A DNA stretch of 64,000 nt from Anaerolineae bacterium (GTDB lineage Bacteria; Chloroflexota; Anaerolineae; Promineifilales; Promineifilaceae). The DNA is taken from contig JAHDWJ010000001.1 in NCBI GenBank assembly GCA_023384415.1, positions 124,001-188,000 on the forward strand, given 5' to 3'. The notes beneath the pieces are model-generated. The model did no database searches and was not told the origin of the DNA. It worked only from the letters and a program-made list of their open reading frames with translations. Below, in pieces: positions 28,015 to 36,515 of this stretch. How positions within the stretch are numbered: the stretch's first letter is position 1; every line of letters starts with the position of its first letter. Both the position numbers and the translations under genes were made by a program.

Positions 28015-29211
28015 ATGCCTCACCCATTCAAAAACAGGAAAATCAACAAAACCGTTATTTTGTCGGGGCTAACCATATTCTGGTTAACAGCTATCATAGT
28101 CATGCTCTGGCGACCACCAATTATTGCTCAAACCAGTGAAAGACTGGACGGCAACCATACCACTTATCTACCTTTGCTCAAGGCACCCATCCCGTTGGTA
28201 ACTCTGTATACAAACGCCTTTGTTAACCCCCTATTCGTTACCCATGTCGGTGATGGACGGTTGTTTGTGGTGCAAAAAGAGGGCATTATCTATATTTTGC
28301 ATCCTAATGGGCAAACATCCGTTTTTTTAGATATTCGGGATCGTGTTCTAAACGAGGGGGAACAAGGATTGTACAGTATTGTGTTCGATCCTGGTTATGC
28401 TACCAATGGCTTTTTCTATGTCTCTTACAATGGCGAGAGGTATCTGGATGAGGAATGGTTTAATGTCTCACGTTTTCGGGCGACAAATCAGGTAGCTGAT
28501 CCTGCTTCGGAGTGTCACATATTTGGATTGCCGATGGATTACGACATCCATAATGGGGGAGGAATGGGCATACACCCGTTTGATGGTTATTTATATGTAG
28601 GAATAGGTGATGATCGGGGATTGCTGGCCGCCCAAGAAGACACCACCTATAAAGGTAAATTAGTTCGACTTAATATCAATGCTTTATCCCCAACCATCTG
28701 CCAGTCCGCCCAAACACAAATTTTTGCTAAGGGGTTGCGCAACCCCTGGCGATTCGATTTTGATCCAGTAACGGGTGATATGTATATAGGTGATGTGGGG
28801 GATGCAAACTGGGAAGAGGTGAATTTCATCCCCAATGGGATGATAGGGATGAATTTTGGCTGGCCTTGTATGGATGGGCCAACTTATATTGGTTTTCCTA
28901 TTCAGACCCAATGTGAAGAGGTGGGCACAGGAGACCTGCCCCTTTATTACTACGCCCATCATCCCCGATGTGCCATTATTGGCGGGCATGTATTGCGACG
29001 ACCGGGGTATCCAGACCCACAATTTTTGTTTGGAGATTCCTGTACACGGGAGCTTTTCCTGCTTACTAATACCGGAGGTATTCCTGCGGTGCAGCTTTTA
29101 GGGACACTCATTGGCAATGGGTATATTCTGTCATCCTTTGGTAAAGATTACGCGGGAAATCTTTATGCGATGGATTTCCCCAACAATATTTACCGGTTAA
29201 ATATTCCTTAA
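28015..29211 (+). CDS. Membrane-anchored PQQ-dependent sugar dehydrogenase / GSDH-family beta-propeller
   Basis: 398 residues from the ATG at 28015, which has GGGGAAAA upstream (a GTG at 27964 is rejected). An N-terminal hydrophobic anchor or signal (VILSGLTIFWLTAIIVMLW) precedes a six-bladed glucose/sorbosone dehydrogenase propeller: FVTHVGDGRLFVVQKEGIIY, NEGEQGLYSIVFDPGYATNG, NGGGMGIHPFDGYLYVGIGD, and GLRNPWRFDFDPVTGDMYIG. This family oxidises aldoses outside the membrane with PQQ, though many homologues (Hedgehog-interacting-protein-like) have no known activity. The gene carries no GCGGCCGC at all and is visibly AT-richer than its neighbours, consistent with recent transfer. Confidence 0.8.
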   Translation: MPHPFKNRKINKTVILSGLTIFWLTAIIVMLWRPPIIAQTSERLDGNHTTYLPLLKAPIPLVTLYTNAFVNPLFVTHVGDGRLFVVQKEGIIYILHPNGQTSVFLDIRDRVLNEGEQGLYSIVFDPGYATNGFFYVSYNGERYLDEEWFNVSRFRATNQVADPASECHIFGLPMDYDIHNGGGMGIHPFDGYLYVGIGDDRGLLAAQEDTTYKGKLVRLNINALSPTICQSAQTQIFAKGLRNPWRFDFDPVTGDMYIGDVGDANWEEVNFIPNGMIGMNFGWPCMDGPTYIGFPIQTQCEEVGTGDLPLYYYAHHPRCAIIGGHVLRRPGYPDPQFLFGDSCTRELFLLTNTGGIPAVQLLGTLIGNGYILSSFGKDYAGNLYAMDFPNNIYRLNIP

Positions 29212-29240
29212 ACTGGAGTAACTGTACAGGTGATCGTTCC

Positions 29241-29286
29241 CCCCTCACCCTGGCCCTCTCCCCCAGGAGAGGGCCAGGGTGAGGGG
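29241..29286. repeat. Perfect 21-bp inverted repeat (CCCTCACCCTGGCCCTCTCC type)
   Basis: Arms 29241-29261 and 29266-29286 are exactly complementary around a CCCA loop. The element lies 30 bases after the GSDH-family stop and upstream of the BNR-protein start. CCCTCACCCTGGCCCTCTCC-type palindromes recur in spacers of very diverse bacteria. It may act as a terminator or be a REP-like mobile palindrome; the sequence alone cannot decide. Confidence 0.85.
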
Positions 29287-29322
29287 CGGTATAGTTACAA
29301 TCTGGACATGCCAGAGCCGATA

Positions 29323-30810
29323 ATGAAACGGATCATCTTAATTCTCTCTATCGCGGCGATACTCTTGTTGTGGGCTAGCCCTGTTGGTCAAGGGCAGCGC
29401 AATACCTGGTCGCGGCCGCTGCGCCTGGGGGATGGCTGGTTTCCTGATGTAGCTGCGGATGTCAGCGGCCGCGTCCATCTGGTCTATGCCAGCGCTACAG
29501 GTGATAGTGAAAATTACCAGGGCTATGATATTGTTATGTATACCAGCAGCCCCGATGGAGTGAAATGGAGTACCCCCAATGATATAGGGGCGCGGCCGCA
29601 GGTGGGGGGTAGTGAAGCTACCCGCCCTTACCTCATTGCTGATAACAACCATACCTTGCACCTGACTTTCCGAGATACCACGGTCTTCTATGCCCAGGCC
29701 AATGCCCTTTTGGCCGCGCAATCTAACCATTGGTCTATTAAACCGATCAGCGAAGGATATTTTTCTGTTGTCGCCCTGGACAGCCAAAACCGAATTCATC
29801 TGGTCTACACTGATAATGTTGTCACTGACCAATGCCCCATCTGTTACCATGTCTATCATACCTACTCGGATGATAACGGGGCGACCTGGTCTGCCCATAC
29901 CGATGTCTCCACCTTGCCCACTGGCTCGGCGAAGCCCCGCCTGGTGATAGATGACCAGGACCAGCTATACCTGATATGGGAAGCAGGTATTGGCGGCTCG
30001 TATGGACAATTGATAGACCCAACCAGTGTGGTTTATACCTTCTCTACAGACCGCGGGGAAACGTGGGGTCTACCTATGCCTATGTCCCCAGTGAATGAGC
30101 GGGCACGTCATCCGGGCATTGGGTTGGATGGGGATGAAAAGGTGATAGCTGTCTGGCTGGCCCCACAAACCGACCTGGTTTATTATCGCCTATCTGAGGA
30201 TCGCGGCCGCACCTTCACCCCCGCTGCCCCCATCCCCAATACCTTTGGTGGTTGGAATGTTCACCCTGGTCGCCTGGATCATTATGTTTTGGAAAGGGAT
30301 AGCCTGGGTCATCTCCATCTGGTGTTGGTTGGACGCATCCGTGCCCACCAACGCCATCTTGACCTGCTGCACCTGGTGTGGGACGGGCAAAACTGGTCAA
30401 CCCCGGAGGTTATCGCCTCTTTCTATGGGGATGTGCCTGAATGGCCGGAAATGGCCATAGCTAACGGCAATCAGCTTCATGTCACCTGGTTCATCCGCCC
30501 GGAAGCGTATATCTGGTCAGGAGGATACGCTTCGCAAATATGGTATGCTCAGCGAACCCTGGATGCTCCCAGAATTGAACCTCACCCATTGCCCACCCTG
30601 ACCCCCATACCATCCCCCACCCCTGAGCCGACTCGCCTTATCCCCACTGTAGACCCGTTATCAGATGATGTGGTTCTGACGGAGGCATTGGGATTTTATG
30701 GGAACATTACCACTGAAAATGATGAAGTATTTTTAATTTTCCAAAGCCTCATCCCGTCCCTGCTGTTGATAGGTCTGGTGGTTGCTGTGACCCGCCGCCT
30801 GCGTCATTGA
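29323..30810 (+). CDS. Secreted, C-terminally anchored BNR/sialidase-fold beta-propeller protein
   Basis: 495 residues from the ATG at 29323; longer forms would start inside the palindrome at 29241 and are rejected. A Sec signal peptide (MKRIILILSIAAILLLWASP) is followed by BNR/Asp-box-like repeats: SSPDGVKWSTPNDIG, YSDDNGATWSAHTDVS, FSTDRGETWGLPMPMSP, LSEDRGRTFTPAAPIP, and GQNWSTPEVIAS. A Pro/Thr-rich stalk (LPTLTPIPSPTPEPTRL) and a final membrane helix (IPSLLLIGLVVAV) with basic tail anchor it. No catalytic sialidase set is evident, so it is probably a surface-displayed binding propeller. Five GCGGCCGC-like words decorate the gene. Confidence 0.75.
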   Translation: MKRIILILSIAAILLLWASPVGQGQRNTWSRPLRLGDGWFPDVAADVSGRVHLVYASATGDSENYQGYDIVMYTSSPDGVKWSTPNDIGARPQVGGSEATRPYLIADNNHTLHLTFRDTTVFYAQANALLAAQSNHWSIKPISEGYFSVVALDSQNRIHLVYTDNVVTDQCPICYHVYHTYSDDNGATWSAHTDVSTLPTGSAKPRLVIDDQDQLYLIWEAGIGGSYGQLIDPTSVVYTFSTDRGETWGLPMPMSPVNERARHPGIGLDGDEKVIAVWLAPQTDLVYYRLSEDRGRTFTPAAPIPNTFGGWNVHPGRLDHYVLERDSLGHLHLVLVGRIRAHQRHLDLLHLVWDGQNWSTPEVIASFYGDVPEWPEMAIANGNQLHVTWFIRPEAYIWSGGYASQIWYAQRTLDAPRIEPHPLPTLTPIPSPTPEPTRLIPTVDPLSDDVVLTEALGFYGNITTENDEVFLIFQSLIPSLLLIGLVVAVTRRLRH

Positions 30811-30896
30811 TGGGTTTCAGGTTTCAAGTTAGGAGTTCTCAGAGTTACTAAATCGCCCACACCCCATAACAGTATGTTATCCCCCTGTTATTTCTT

Positions 30897-32102
30897 ATGA
30901 ACATCCTGGCTCTCATTCCTTACGTTCCCAACTTGATTCGAGTCCGTCCGTATAATTTGCTGCGCTACCTGGCAGCTCGTGGGCATGACCTTACGTTGTT
31001 GACGCTATGGAGTGATGAGCAGGATTTGGCTCAGATAGAACACCTGAAAACGTTTTGCTACGCCGTCGAGGCGTTCCCGCTGCCCCGCTGGCGCTCTCTG
31101 GCGAATGCCGCGGCCGCTTTGCCCACCTATACCCCCCTACAAGCTGTTTATTGCTGGCAGCCGGCCCTGTACCAACGGTTGCTGGCTTTGCTTTCTGGCC
31201 CACATGATTTTAAGGCCGTGCATGTGGAGCATCTGCGGGGGGTCCGGTACGCGGCCGCACTCCAGCAAGCGCTCCCTCAAACTCCCATTGTTTGGGACAG
31301 CGTAGATTGCATCAGCTACCTGTTCCGTCAGGCCAGCGAAGTTAGCGAAAGCATGATCCGCCGCTTCATTACCCGGTTGGAGTTAAACCGTACCGCCCGC
31401 TATGAGCGCAAAATGGTCGGTACCTTTTGCCACACCCTGGTCACTTCCGGCCATGATCGCCAGGCGTTTTTGGAATTAACCCTCCAGGCTGAACAGCGAG
31501 TGACGGTGCTGCCCAATGGGGTTGACCTCGACTATTTCTACCCCGACCCGACCATCAGCCGGGACCCGGCGACTCTGGTGGTCACGGGCAAGATGAGTTA
31601 TGACGCCAACGCGGCGATGGTCTCCCACCTGGCCCACCACATCATGCCCCTGGTCTGGGCAGAGCGGCCGGAAACCCGTTTGCTTATCGTCGGCAAAGAC
31701 CCCACCCCAGAAATCCAAAAGCTGGCCCACCACCCCCAAATCCAGGTTACAGGCTTTGTCCCTGATCTACGCCCTTATCTCCGTCAAGCAACGGTGGCTG
31801 TCGCTCCCATCACCTATGGGGCGGGTATCCAAAACAAGGTGTTAGAAGCGATGGCTTGTGGGACAGCAGTGGTGGCCTCACCTAAAGCCGCTTCGGCTTT
31901 ACAGATTACCCCTGGGCAGGAGTTACTGCTGGCCGAAGAGAGTGGGGAGTTCGCGGCCGCGATCCTCTCCCTTCTCAACCATCCCGAACGCCGCGCTGCC
32001 CTGGAGCAGGCTGGTTGTGACTATGTTCACCATTACCACAACTGGAACAATATCGCCGCCCAGCTTGAGCAAATTTACCTTTCGGTAAAAAATGAAGGAT
32101 AA
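30897..32102 (+). CDS. GT4-type glycosyltransferase (TIGR03087-like)
   Basis: 401 residues with two Rossmann halves of the GT-B fold. The N-terminal MNILALIPYVPNLIRVRPYN with LRYLAARGHDLTLLTLW is the start typical of TIGR03087 sugar transferases linked to exopolysaccharide systems. The C-terminal donor half shows VTVLPNGVDLDYFYPDP, VTGKMSYDANAAMVSHL, RLLIVGKDPTPEIQKLA, and the E-x7-E-like VAPITYGAGIQNKVLEAMACG. It is probably cytoplasmic and membrane-associated. The maf gene follows after 32 bases. The acceptor is unknown. Confidence 0.85.
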   Translation: MNILALIPYVPNLIRVRPYNLLRYLAARGHDLTLLTLWSDEQDLAQIEHLKTFCYAVEAFPLPRWRSLANAAAALPTYTPLQAVYCWQPALYQRLLALLSGPHDFKAVHVEHLRGVRYAAALQQALPQTPIVWDSVDCISYLFRQASEVSESMIRRFITRLELNRTARYERKMVGTFCHTLVTSGHDRQAFLELTLQAEQRVTVLPNGVDLDYFYPDPTISRDPATLVVTGKMSYDANAAMVSHLAHHIMPLVWAERPETRLLIVGKDPTPEIQKLAHHPQIQVTGFVPDLRPYLRQATVAVAPITYGAGIQNKVLEAMACGTAVVASPKAASALQITPGQELLLAEESGEFAAAILSLLNHPERRAALEQAGCDYVHHYHNWNNIAAQLEQIYLSVKNEG

Positions 32103-32134
32103 GGTACGTCAATAGCCAACCGCCCATATCACCT

Positions 32135-32797
32135 ATGAACGTTCAACTCATTCTCGCCTCTGCCTCGCCCCGGAGACAGGCGTTATTGCAGTTATTGGGG
32201 CTACCTTTTCAGGTGATGGTGGCCGATGTGGACGAAGATTCCATCACCCACCCCGACCCGACCATTAACGTGGTAGAAACAGCCCGCTTAAAAGCAATCA
32301 CCATTGCCGCCCGCTGTGTTGAGCCGGTGCTGATCATCGCCTCGGATACAACGGTGGCCTTAGATGGGCAGATGTTGAACAAACCAGTAGATGAAGCTGA
32401 GGCGTGGCAGATGTTACAGGCATTACGCGGCCGCGTCCATTACGTTCATACCGGCCTGGTTTTGCTGAACACGGCCACCGGGCAAACAGTCACGGACGTT
32501 GCCACTACCCCCGTCCCCATGCGCTCTTACAGCGACAGTGAAATTGCCGCTTACATCGCCACTGGCGACCCGCTCGACAAAGCGGGGGGATACGCCATCC
32601 AGCATCCCCAGTTCCAGCCGGCCCCCAACCTGTCTGGCTGTTATGCCTCGGTGATGGGGTTCCCCTTGTGCCACCTGACCCGTGCCCTGCGCCAGATGGG
32701 GGTGATAGTGACGATAGATGTCGCGGCCGCGTGCCAGCAAGCTATCCAATACGACTGCCCCGTCTATCCCCTCATATTGAGCCGCAGTAAGGAATGA
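32135..32797 (+). CDS. maf: Maf/YceF-family nucleoside triphosphate pyrophosphatase
   Basis: 220 residues. Maf enzymes hydrolyse dTTP, UTP or modified nucleotides to the monophosphate and clear non-canonical pools; some influence septation. The phosphate-binding start LILASASPRRQALLQLLGLP, the catalytic Asp in IIASDTTVALDGQMLNKP, the TGLVLLNTATGQ strand and DPLDKAGGYAIQ are all present. The C-terminal ~30 residues (MGVIVTIDVAAACQQA onward) extend slightly past the usual end. It is the last gene of the forward run and faces the convergent protease gene 45 bases away. Confidence 0.92.
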   Translation: MNVQLILASASPRRQALLQLLGLPFQVMVADVDEDSITHPDPTINVVETARLKAITIAARCVEPVLIIASDTTVALDGQMLNKPVDEAEAWQMLQALRGRVHYVHTGLVLLNTATGQTVTDVATTPVPMRSYSDSEIAAYIATGDPLDKAGGYAIQHPQFQPAPNLSGCYASVMGFPLCHLTRALRQMGVIVTIDVAAACQQAIQYDCPVYPLILSRSKE

Positions 32798-32841
32798 CCG
32801 TGAGCCGTGAGCGGTCAACAGTAAGCAGTCCTCACCCATCC

Positions 32842-33969
32842 CTACCCCAACGACAACCGGGGCACGAAAGTAATGAGAAACATGATAAAGGTGAACAGAG
32901 CAATCCGTTGACGAGGGGGATCCAGCGGGGTAATGTCATTAAGAGGGGGCTGATGATCCAATCCGCCTAAAAGGGCGAAGAAGGCCCAAAACAGCCAGGT
33001 GGGGGAGAACAAAAACCCGGCAAAGAGGAGCATCACAAAGGTAAATCGGGAAATAAGGTGGGCGGTGCGGCCGAAGATGGCGTAAATGGTATGTCCACCA
33101 TCTAACTGCCCCAGGGGCAGCAAATTGATGCTGGTGACAAACAGCCCCAACCAGGCGGCAAACAGGACTGGGTGAAAGGCTACAGTATGCCCGGCAGGAA
33201 TATCCAACAGGAGCCTGGTAAGCAGGTAGGTCAGCAGAGATTGCCCAAACCCATGTAGGGTAGCCTGCTGCCCCATCACGGGCACGAGTGGGGAGAGCCA
33301 TAACCCCAGCATGAATAGAGGCACGGCGACCAAAAACCCGGCAATGGGGCCGGCCACCCCCACATCAAATAACACCCGCCGGTCACGCATGGGGGCACGT
33401 AAGGAGATGAACGCCCCCATGGTGCCAATGAAGCTGAAAGGCATGGGGATAAAGTAGGGCAGGCTGACGTTGATACGATGGTAACGTGCGGCCGCGTAAT
33501 GCCCCAGCTCGTGAATACCTAAAATGAGCAGCAAAGCCCCGGCAAAAGGAAGACCCGCCCACACCGCCTGCAAAATCGCCCCTATCTGATTAGAAGAAAT
33601 CGCCGCCAACAAACTCACTCCATTCAGATTGGCCCCGGCCCCGATGGTGGTAAACAGGGTCGCCAGAAAGAGAATTAGATTAACCAATGGGTTGCTGCTG
33701 GTTTTTTGCTGGGCTACCCCTTTTAGAGCCAGGAGAACTTCATGCTGCCCTTGTTTTTGTAAAACAGGTAGATAATCATGCCGTTCAAACCGGGATTGCA
33801 GCTCCTCAAAAATTGTTTCTGGGGGGTAAAGGATGCGGCCGCGAAAAGCGATGACCTGGCCGCGGCCGCGCACTTGCGTTTCATACACCTCAAACAGATC
33901 TGCCACTTCCTGTTGCAGCAAACCGGCTTCTGGTGGGTAAGGGTCGAGAGGAAAAGGGAATAAGTTCAC
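32842..33969 (-). CDS. Site-2 protease family (M50) membrane metalloprotease
   Basis: 375 residues from a GTG at 33969; an in-frame stop just upstream excludes a longer form. The zinc site is ILGIHELGHYAAARYHRI (HExxH) and the third ligand lies in LLPLGQLDGGHTIYAIFG. There are about seven membrane helices. The N-terminal ~110 residues are soluble (LFEVYETQVRGRGQVIAFRG, YLPVLQKQGQHEVLLALKG) and resemble the small alpha/beta domain found in Chloroflexota and plant EGY-like S2P homologues. It probably cleaves membrane-embedded substrates such as anti-sigma factors; none is adjacent. Confidence 0.88.
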   Translation of the reverse strand: MNLFPFPLDPYPPEAGLLQQEVADLFEVYETQVRGRGQVIAFRGRILYPPETIFEELQSRFERHDYLPVLQKQGQHEVLLALKGVAQQKTSSNPLVNLILFLATLFTTIGAGANLNGVSLLAAISSNQIGAILQAVWAGLPFAGALLLILGIHELGHYAAARYHRINVSLPYFIPMPFSFIGTMGAFISLRAPMRDRRVLFDVGVAGPIAGFLVAVPLFMLGLWLSPLVPVMGQQATLHGFGQSLLTYLLTRLLLDIPAGHTVAFHPVLFAAWLGLFVTSINLLPLGQLDGGHTIYAIFGRTAHLISRFTFVMLLFAGFLFSPTWLFWAFFALLGGLDHQPPLNDITPLDPPRQRIALFTFIMFLITFVPRLSLG

Positions 33970-33996
33970 GAATGAGTTGGTGGCCGTTGTTCAGGC

Positions 33997-34551
33997 TTAG
34001 ATTTTGGGCAGGACAATCCCTTGTTGGCTCTGGTATTTGCCTTTGCGGTCAGCATAAGAAGTTTCACATTCCTCATCCGACTCAAAAAATAATACCTGGG
34101 CAATACCTTCGTGAGCATACACTTTGGCCGGTAACGGGGTCGTATTGGAAATTTCCAGAGTAACATACCCTTCCCACTCTGGCTCAAAAGGGGTCACGTT
34201 GACAATGAGGCCACAGCGGGCCATCGTAGATTTGCCCAGACAAATAGTCAGCACCTTACGGGGAATGCGGAAATACTCCACCGTTTTAGCCAATACAAAA
34301 GAGTTTGGCGGGATGACACACACATCACCAACAAAATCCACAAAACAGTTGGGATCAAAATGTTTGGGGTCTACCACCCCTGTCCAGATATTGGTAAAAA
34401 TCTTAAACTCATTGCTGATCCGAATATCATACCCATAGGAAGAAAGCCCATAAGAAATGACCCCCTCCCGCACCTGCTTTTCGACAAATGGCTCAATCAT
34501 GCCATGTTCCAGAGCCATCTGGCGTATCCATCTATCACTTTTAATTGCCAT
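33997..34551 (-). CDS. dcd: dCTP deaminase
   Basis: 184 residues; GAGGAAAC precedes the ATG. The enzyme deaminates dCTP to dUTP in dTTP synthesis as a cytoplasmic trimer. The signature blocks are [77 protein letters not shown] with the catalytic Glu, and [20 protein letters not shown]. The length matches the family. It lies 27 bases upstream of the M50 protease start, so the two may share a transcript. Confidence 0.96.
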   Translation of the reverse strand: MAIKSDRWIRQMALEHGMIEPFVEKQVREGVISYGLSSYGYDIRISNEFKIFTNIWTGVVDPKHFDPNCFVDFVGDVCVIPPNSFVLAKTVEYFRIPRKVLTICLGKSTMARCGLIVNVTPFEPEWEGYVTLEISNTTPLPAKVYAHEGIAQVLFFESDEECETSYADRKGKYQSQQGIVLPKI

Positions 34552-34671
34552 AGTTTCCTCTTATTGCCGCATCGTTTAGATTTAAAGACGGAAGACGAAG
34601 AACGGATAGTTCCCTCAGTCCTCACTCCTACATTCGCATTGTAACAATCTCAGGCCAGCAGGCAAGAAAGT

Positions 34672-35820
34672 TCACGAGCTGTTCGCGGCCGCGTCATACA
34701 CCAGCAGCGTCTCCGTAGCCGCCTTTTCCCAGGAAAATTGTCGCGCCTGAACTGGGCCGCGCTTCCGTAAATCAGCCGCCAGGTTATCCTCAATCAACAC
34801 CGCGATAATCGCCCCAGCCATTCCCCGCGCATCATCCGGGTCTACGGCAAAAGCGGCATCCCCCACAATTTCCGGTAAAGAGCTGGCATTTGTCGCCACC
34901 ACCGGTGTGCCACAAGCCAACGCTTCCAGCGGCGGCAGGCCAAACCCCTCCTGCCGGCTGGGAAAAGCAAAACACATTGCTTCCCGATAAAGAGATGGCT
35001 TATCTTCTTCATCAACATAGCCAAGCCAGCGTACATAGGGTTCGATTTGGCTGCGCTGAATGTAATCATCATAATCCGGGTAATTGGCCCCAGAGATTTC
35101 CGGCTTATGCCCGGCCAGAAGTAAAGGATAATCTGTGCCTAATGCCTGCCCCACGTAGGTATAGGCATGGAGTAAGGTCAGCACATTTTTATGCAGTTCA
35201 TACCCCCCCAGGTAAAGGGTGAAGAAGTCAGGCAGATCATATTTCTGGCGAATGGCCCGATCTAAAAGGAGATTGGCCTGAGTGGTGAACTGGGGTGCGG
35301 CCGCCAGATATACTACCGTCACCTTTTCCGCGGGCAGAGCCAGGTGGGTCAGAATGTCTCGTTTGCTGGCCTGGGAATCCGTGAGAATATGGGCCGCCCC
35401 GCGTGCGGCCGCGCTTACCAACGCCGTATACAGCCTTGCCCTGGCTCCCCGACGATACTCTCGTACCAGCAGCGTTGTCAAATCATGCACTGTCACCACC
35501 ACCGGCAGCGGCGAACGCAATGGCGAACCCCAATAAGGCACGTGGGCTACCGCAGCACCTATCTCCTGGCTGGCGCGAGGAAACCCGACTTGCTCAAACC
35601 ATACCTTGCCCAAATGGCCGGGACGGGTAGGCACAGCTTTAACCTTCACACTAGGGGGAACCTGCTCTGGGATGGCTGGCTGATCAGGAATTTGCGGATA
35701 AACCAGGGTAATATCCAGATCAGACACCAACCGGTTCAGATGATAAACTAGTTGGCGAGTATATTGACCTGTGCCACTATTGGGGCGATTCCAGAAATAC
35801 GCATTAACGGCGATGTGCAT
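34672..35820 (-). CDS. GT4 family glycosyltransferase
   Basis: 382 residues, complete GT-B fold. The N-terminal acceptor half opens MHIAVNAYFWNRPNSGTGQY with a GTGQYTR loop. The donor half contains FFTLYLGGYELHKNVLTLLH, LLLAGHKPEISG, VRWLGYVDEEDKPSLYREAM and FAFPSRQEGFGLPPLEALAC with the catalytic-loop Glu residues. It likely transfers a nucleotide-activated sugar (mannose-type) in surface glycan synthesis. It is transcribed opposite to rpmB. The 392-base gap 35821-36212 holds the rpmB promoter and a doubtful 83-codon minus-strand ORF. Confidence 0.88.
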   Translation of the reverse strand: MHIAVNAYFWNRPNSGTGQYTRQLVYHLNRLVSDLDITLVYPQIPDQPAIPEQVPPSVKVKAVPTRPGHLGKVWFEQVGFPRASQEIGAAVAHVPYWGSPLRSPLPVVVTVHDLTTLLVREYRRGARARLYTALVSAAARGAAHILTDSQASKRDILTHLALPAEKVTVVYLAAAPQFTTQANLLLDRAIRQKYDLPDFFTLYLGGYELHKNVLTLLHAYTYVGQALGTDYPLLLAGHKPEISGANYPDYDDYIQRSQIEPYVRWLGYVDEEDKPSLYREAMCFAFPSRQEGFGLPPLEALACGTPVVATNASSLPEIVGDAAFAVDPDDARGMAGAIIAVLIEDNLAADLRKRGPVQARQFSWEKAATETLLVYDAAANSS

Positions 35821-36085
35821 AACGATAAATGCTACTTCCCTTTAACAAAATAGGCTACCTGAGTTAGAGATAGACCAGCAGTTCTCAATTTGAACCTTGT
35901 GGTAGGGGTGGGACAGGCGGGCAACTATCTGGGTCAAGCGGTTTAACGTCATTCTTGCCTGTCTCACCCCCTTTTGCGCCCCCATTGCCGCCAAATCAGA
36001 GCGAGGCAGGTGAGAACTGAATGCTCCCGTTTGACCAAAACTCTGGCCCACCTGCCCCGTCCCTACATCTACTTCAAGGTAAATT

Positions 36086-36113
36086 TTGCACATCCAGACC
36101 GATTTGTTATAAT
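36086..36113 (+). promoter_or_regulatory. Sigma-70-type promoter of rpmB
   Basis: TTGCAC (36086-36091) and a perfect TATAAT (36108-36113) are separated by 16 bases. The expected start of transcription is near 36120, about 93 bases before the rpmB ATG. It is one of the cleanest promoter matches in the window. Confidence 0.75.
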
Positions 36114-36122
36114 CCCTCTCCT

Positions 36123-36142
36123 GGCGACCAAAAAGGGTCGCC
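36123..36142 (+). promoter_or_regulatory. Stem-loop at the 5' end of the rpmB leader
   Basis: GGCGACC (36123-36129) pairs perfectly with GGTCGCC (36136-36142) and is followed by TTT. It would form within the first few nucleotides of the predicted transcript. A 5'-protective stem or a short attenuator are both possible; autoregulation by L28 is only a guess. Confidence 0.55.
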
Positions 36143-36212
36143 TTTACTATGTATAAATCATTCGGTGCCGGGTAGAACGATGATAACGGTACTATACAGA
36201 TGAGGTGGAATC

Positions 36213-36389
36213 ATGGCCAAATGTGAACTTTGTGGCAAACAACCTATGCACGGCAACAACGTCAGCTTTTCGCAGAAGAAAACTCGGCGGCAATTTCGCC
36301 CTAACATTCAACGGGCAACGATGATGGAAGGCGGCCGCCTGGTACGTCGCCATGTTTGTGCCCGCTGTCTGAAAACAACATCTAAATAG
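36213..36389 (+). CDS. rpmB: 50S ribosomal protein L28
   Basis: 58 residues; AGGTGG lies a few bases before the ATG at 36213. The sequence begins MAKCELCGKQPMHGNNVSFS and ends HVCARCLKTTSK. It is the zinc-binding form of L28, with two CxxC pairs (CELC and CARC). The segment RRQFRPNIQ is the family core that contacts 23S rRNA. Length and composition are typical of bacterial L28. The gene holds a GCGGCCGC octamer (codons for EGGRL), showing how far this repeat penetrates even conserved genes. A strong terminator follows, so it is a single-gene unit. Confidence 0.96.
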   Translation: MAKCELCGKQPMHGNNVSFSQKKTRRQFRPNIQRATMMEGGRLVRRHVCARCLKTTSK

Positions 36390-36414
36390 ATCGTACTCCT
36401 GTTCCTGTTGTCAT

Positions 36415-36448
36415 AAAAAAGCGTGATCTAAAAAGGTCACGCTTTTTT
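36415..36448 (+). terminator. Intrinsic terminator of rpmB
   Basis: AAAAAAGCGTGA pairs with TCACGCTTTTTT around a TCTAAAAAGG loop and ends in T6. With A6 on the left it can also work for the convergent J-domain gene (stop at 36516). Confidence 0.92.
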
Positions 36449-36515
36449 GTTGCCTGGAAACGACTTTAGAGTAAGATGTCGTAACCGATGTACCGCTTGT
36501 AAAAAAGGGGCAATC

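Noticed and set aside
29230..29322. Longer N-terminus of the BNR protein (PPSPWPSPPGEGQGEG)
   Set aside because: It is a translation of the perfect palindrome; the signal peptide begins at 29323.
35842..36093. 83-codon minus-strand ORF in the gap before rpmB
   Set aside because: It has no clear ribosome site, no recognisable family, and its 5' end overlaps the rpmB promoter. Real status cannot be judged without homologues.
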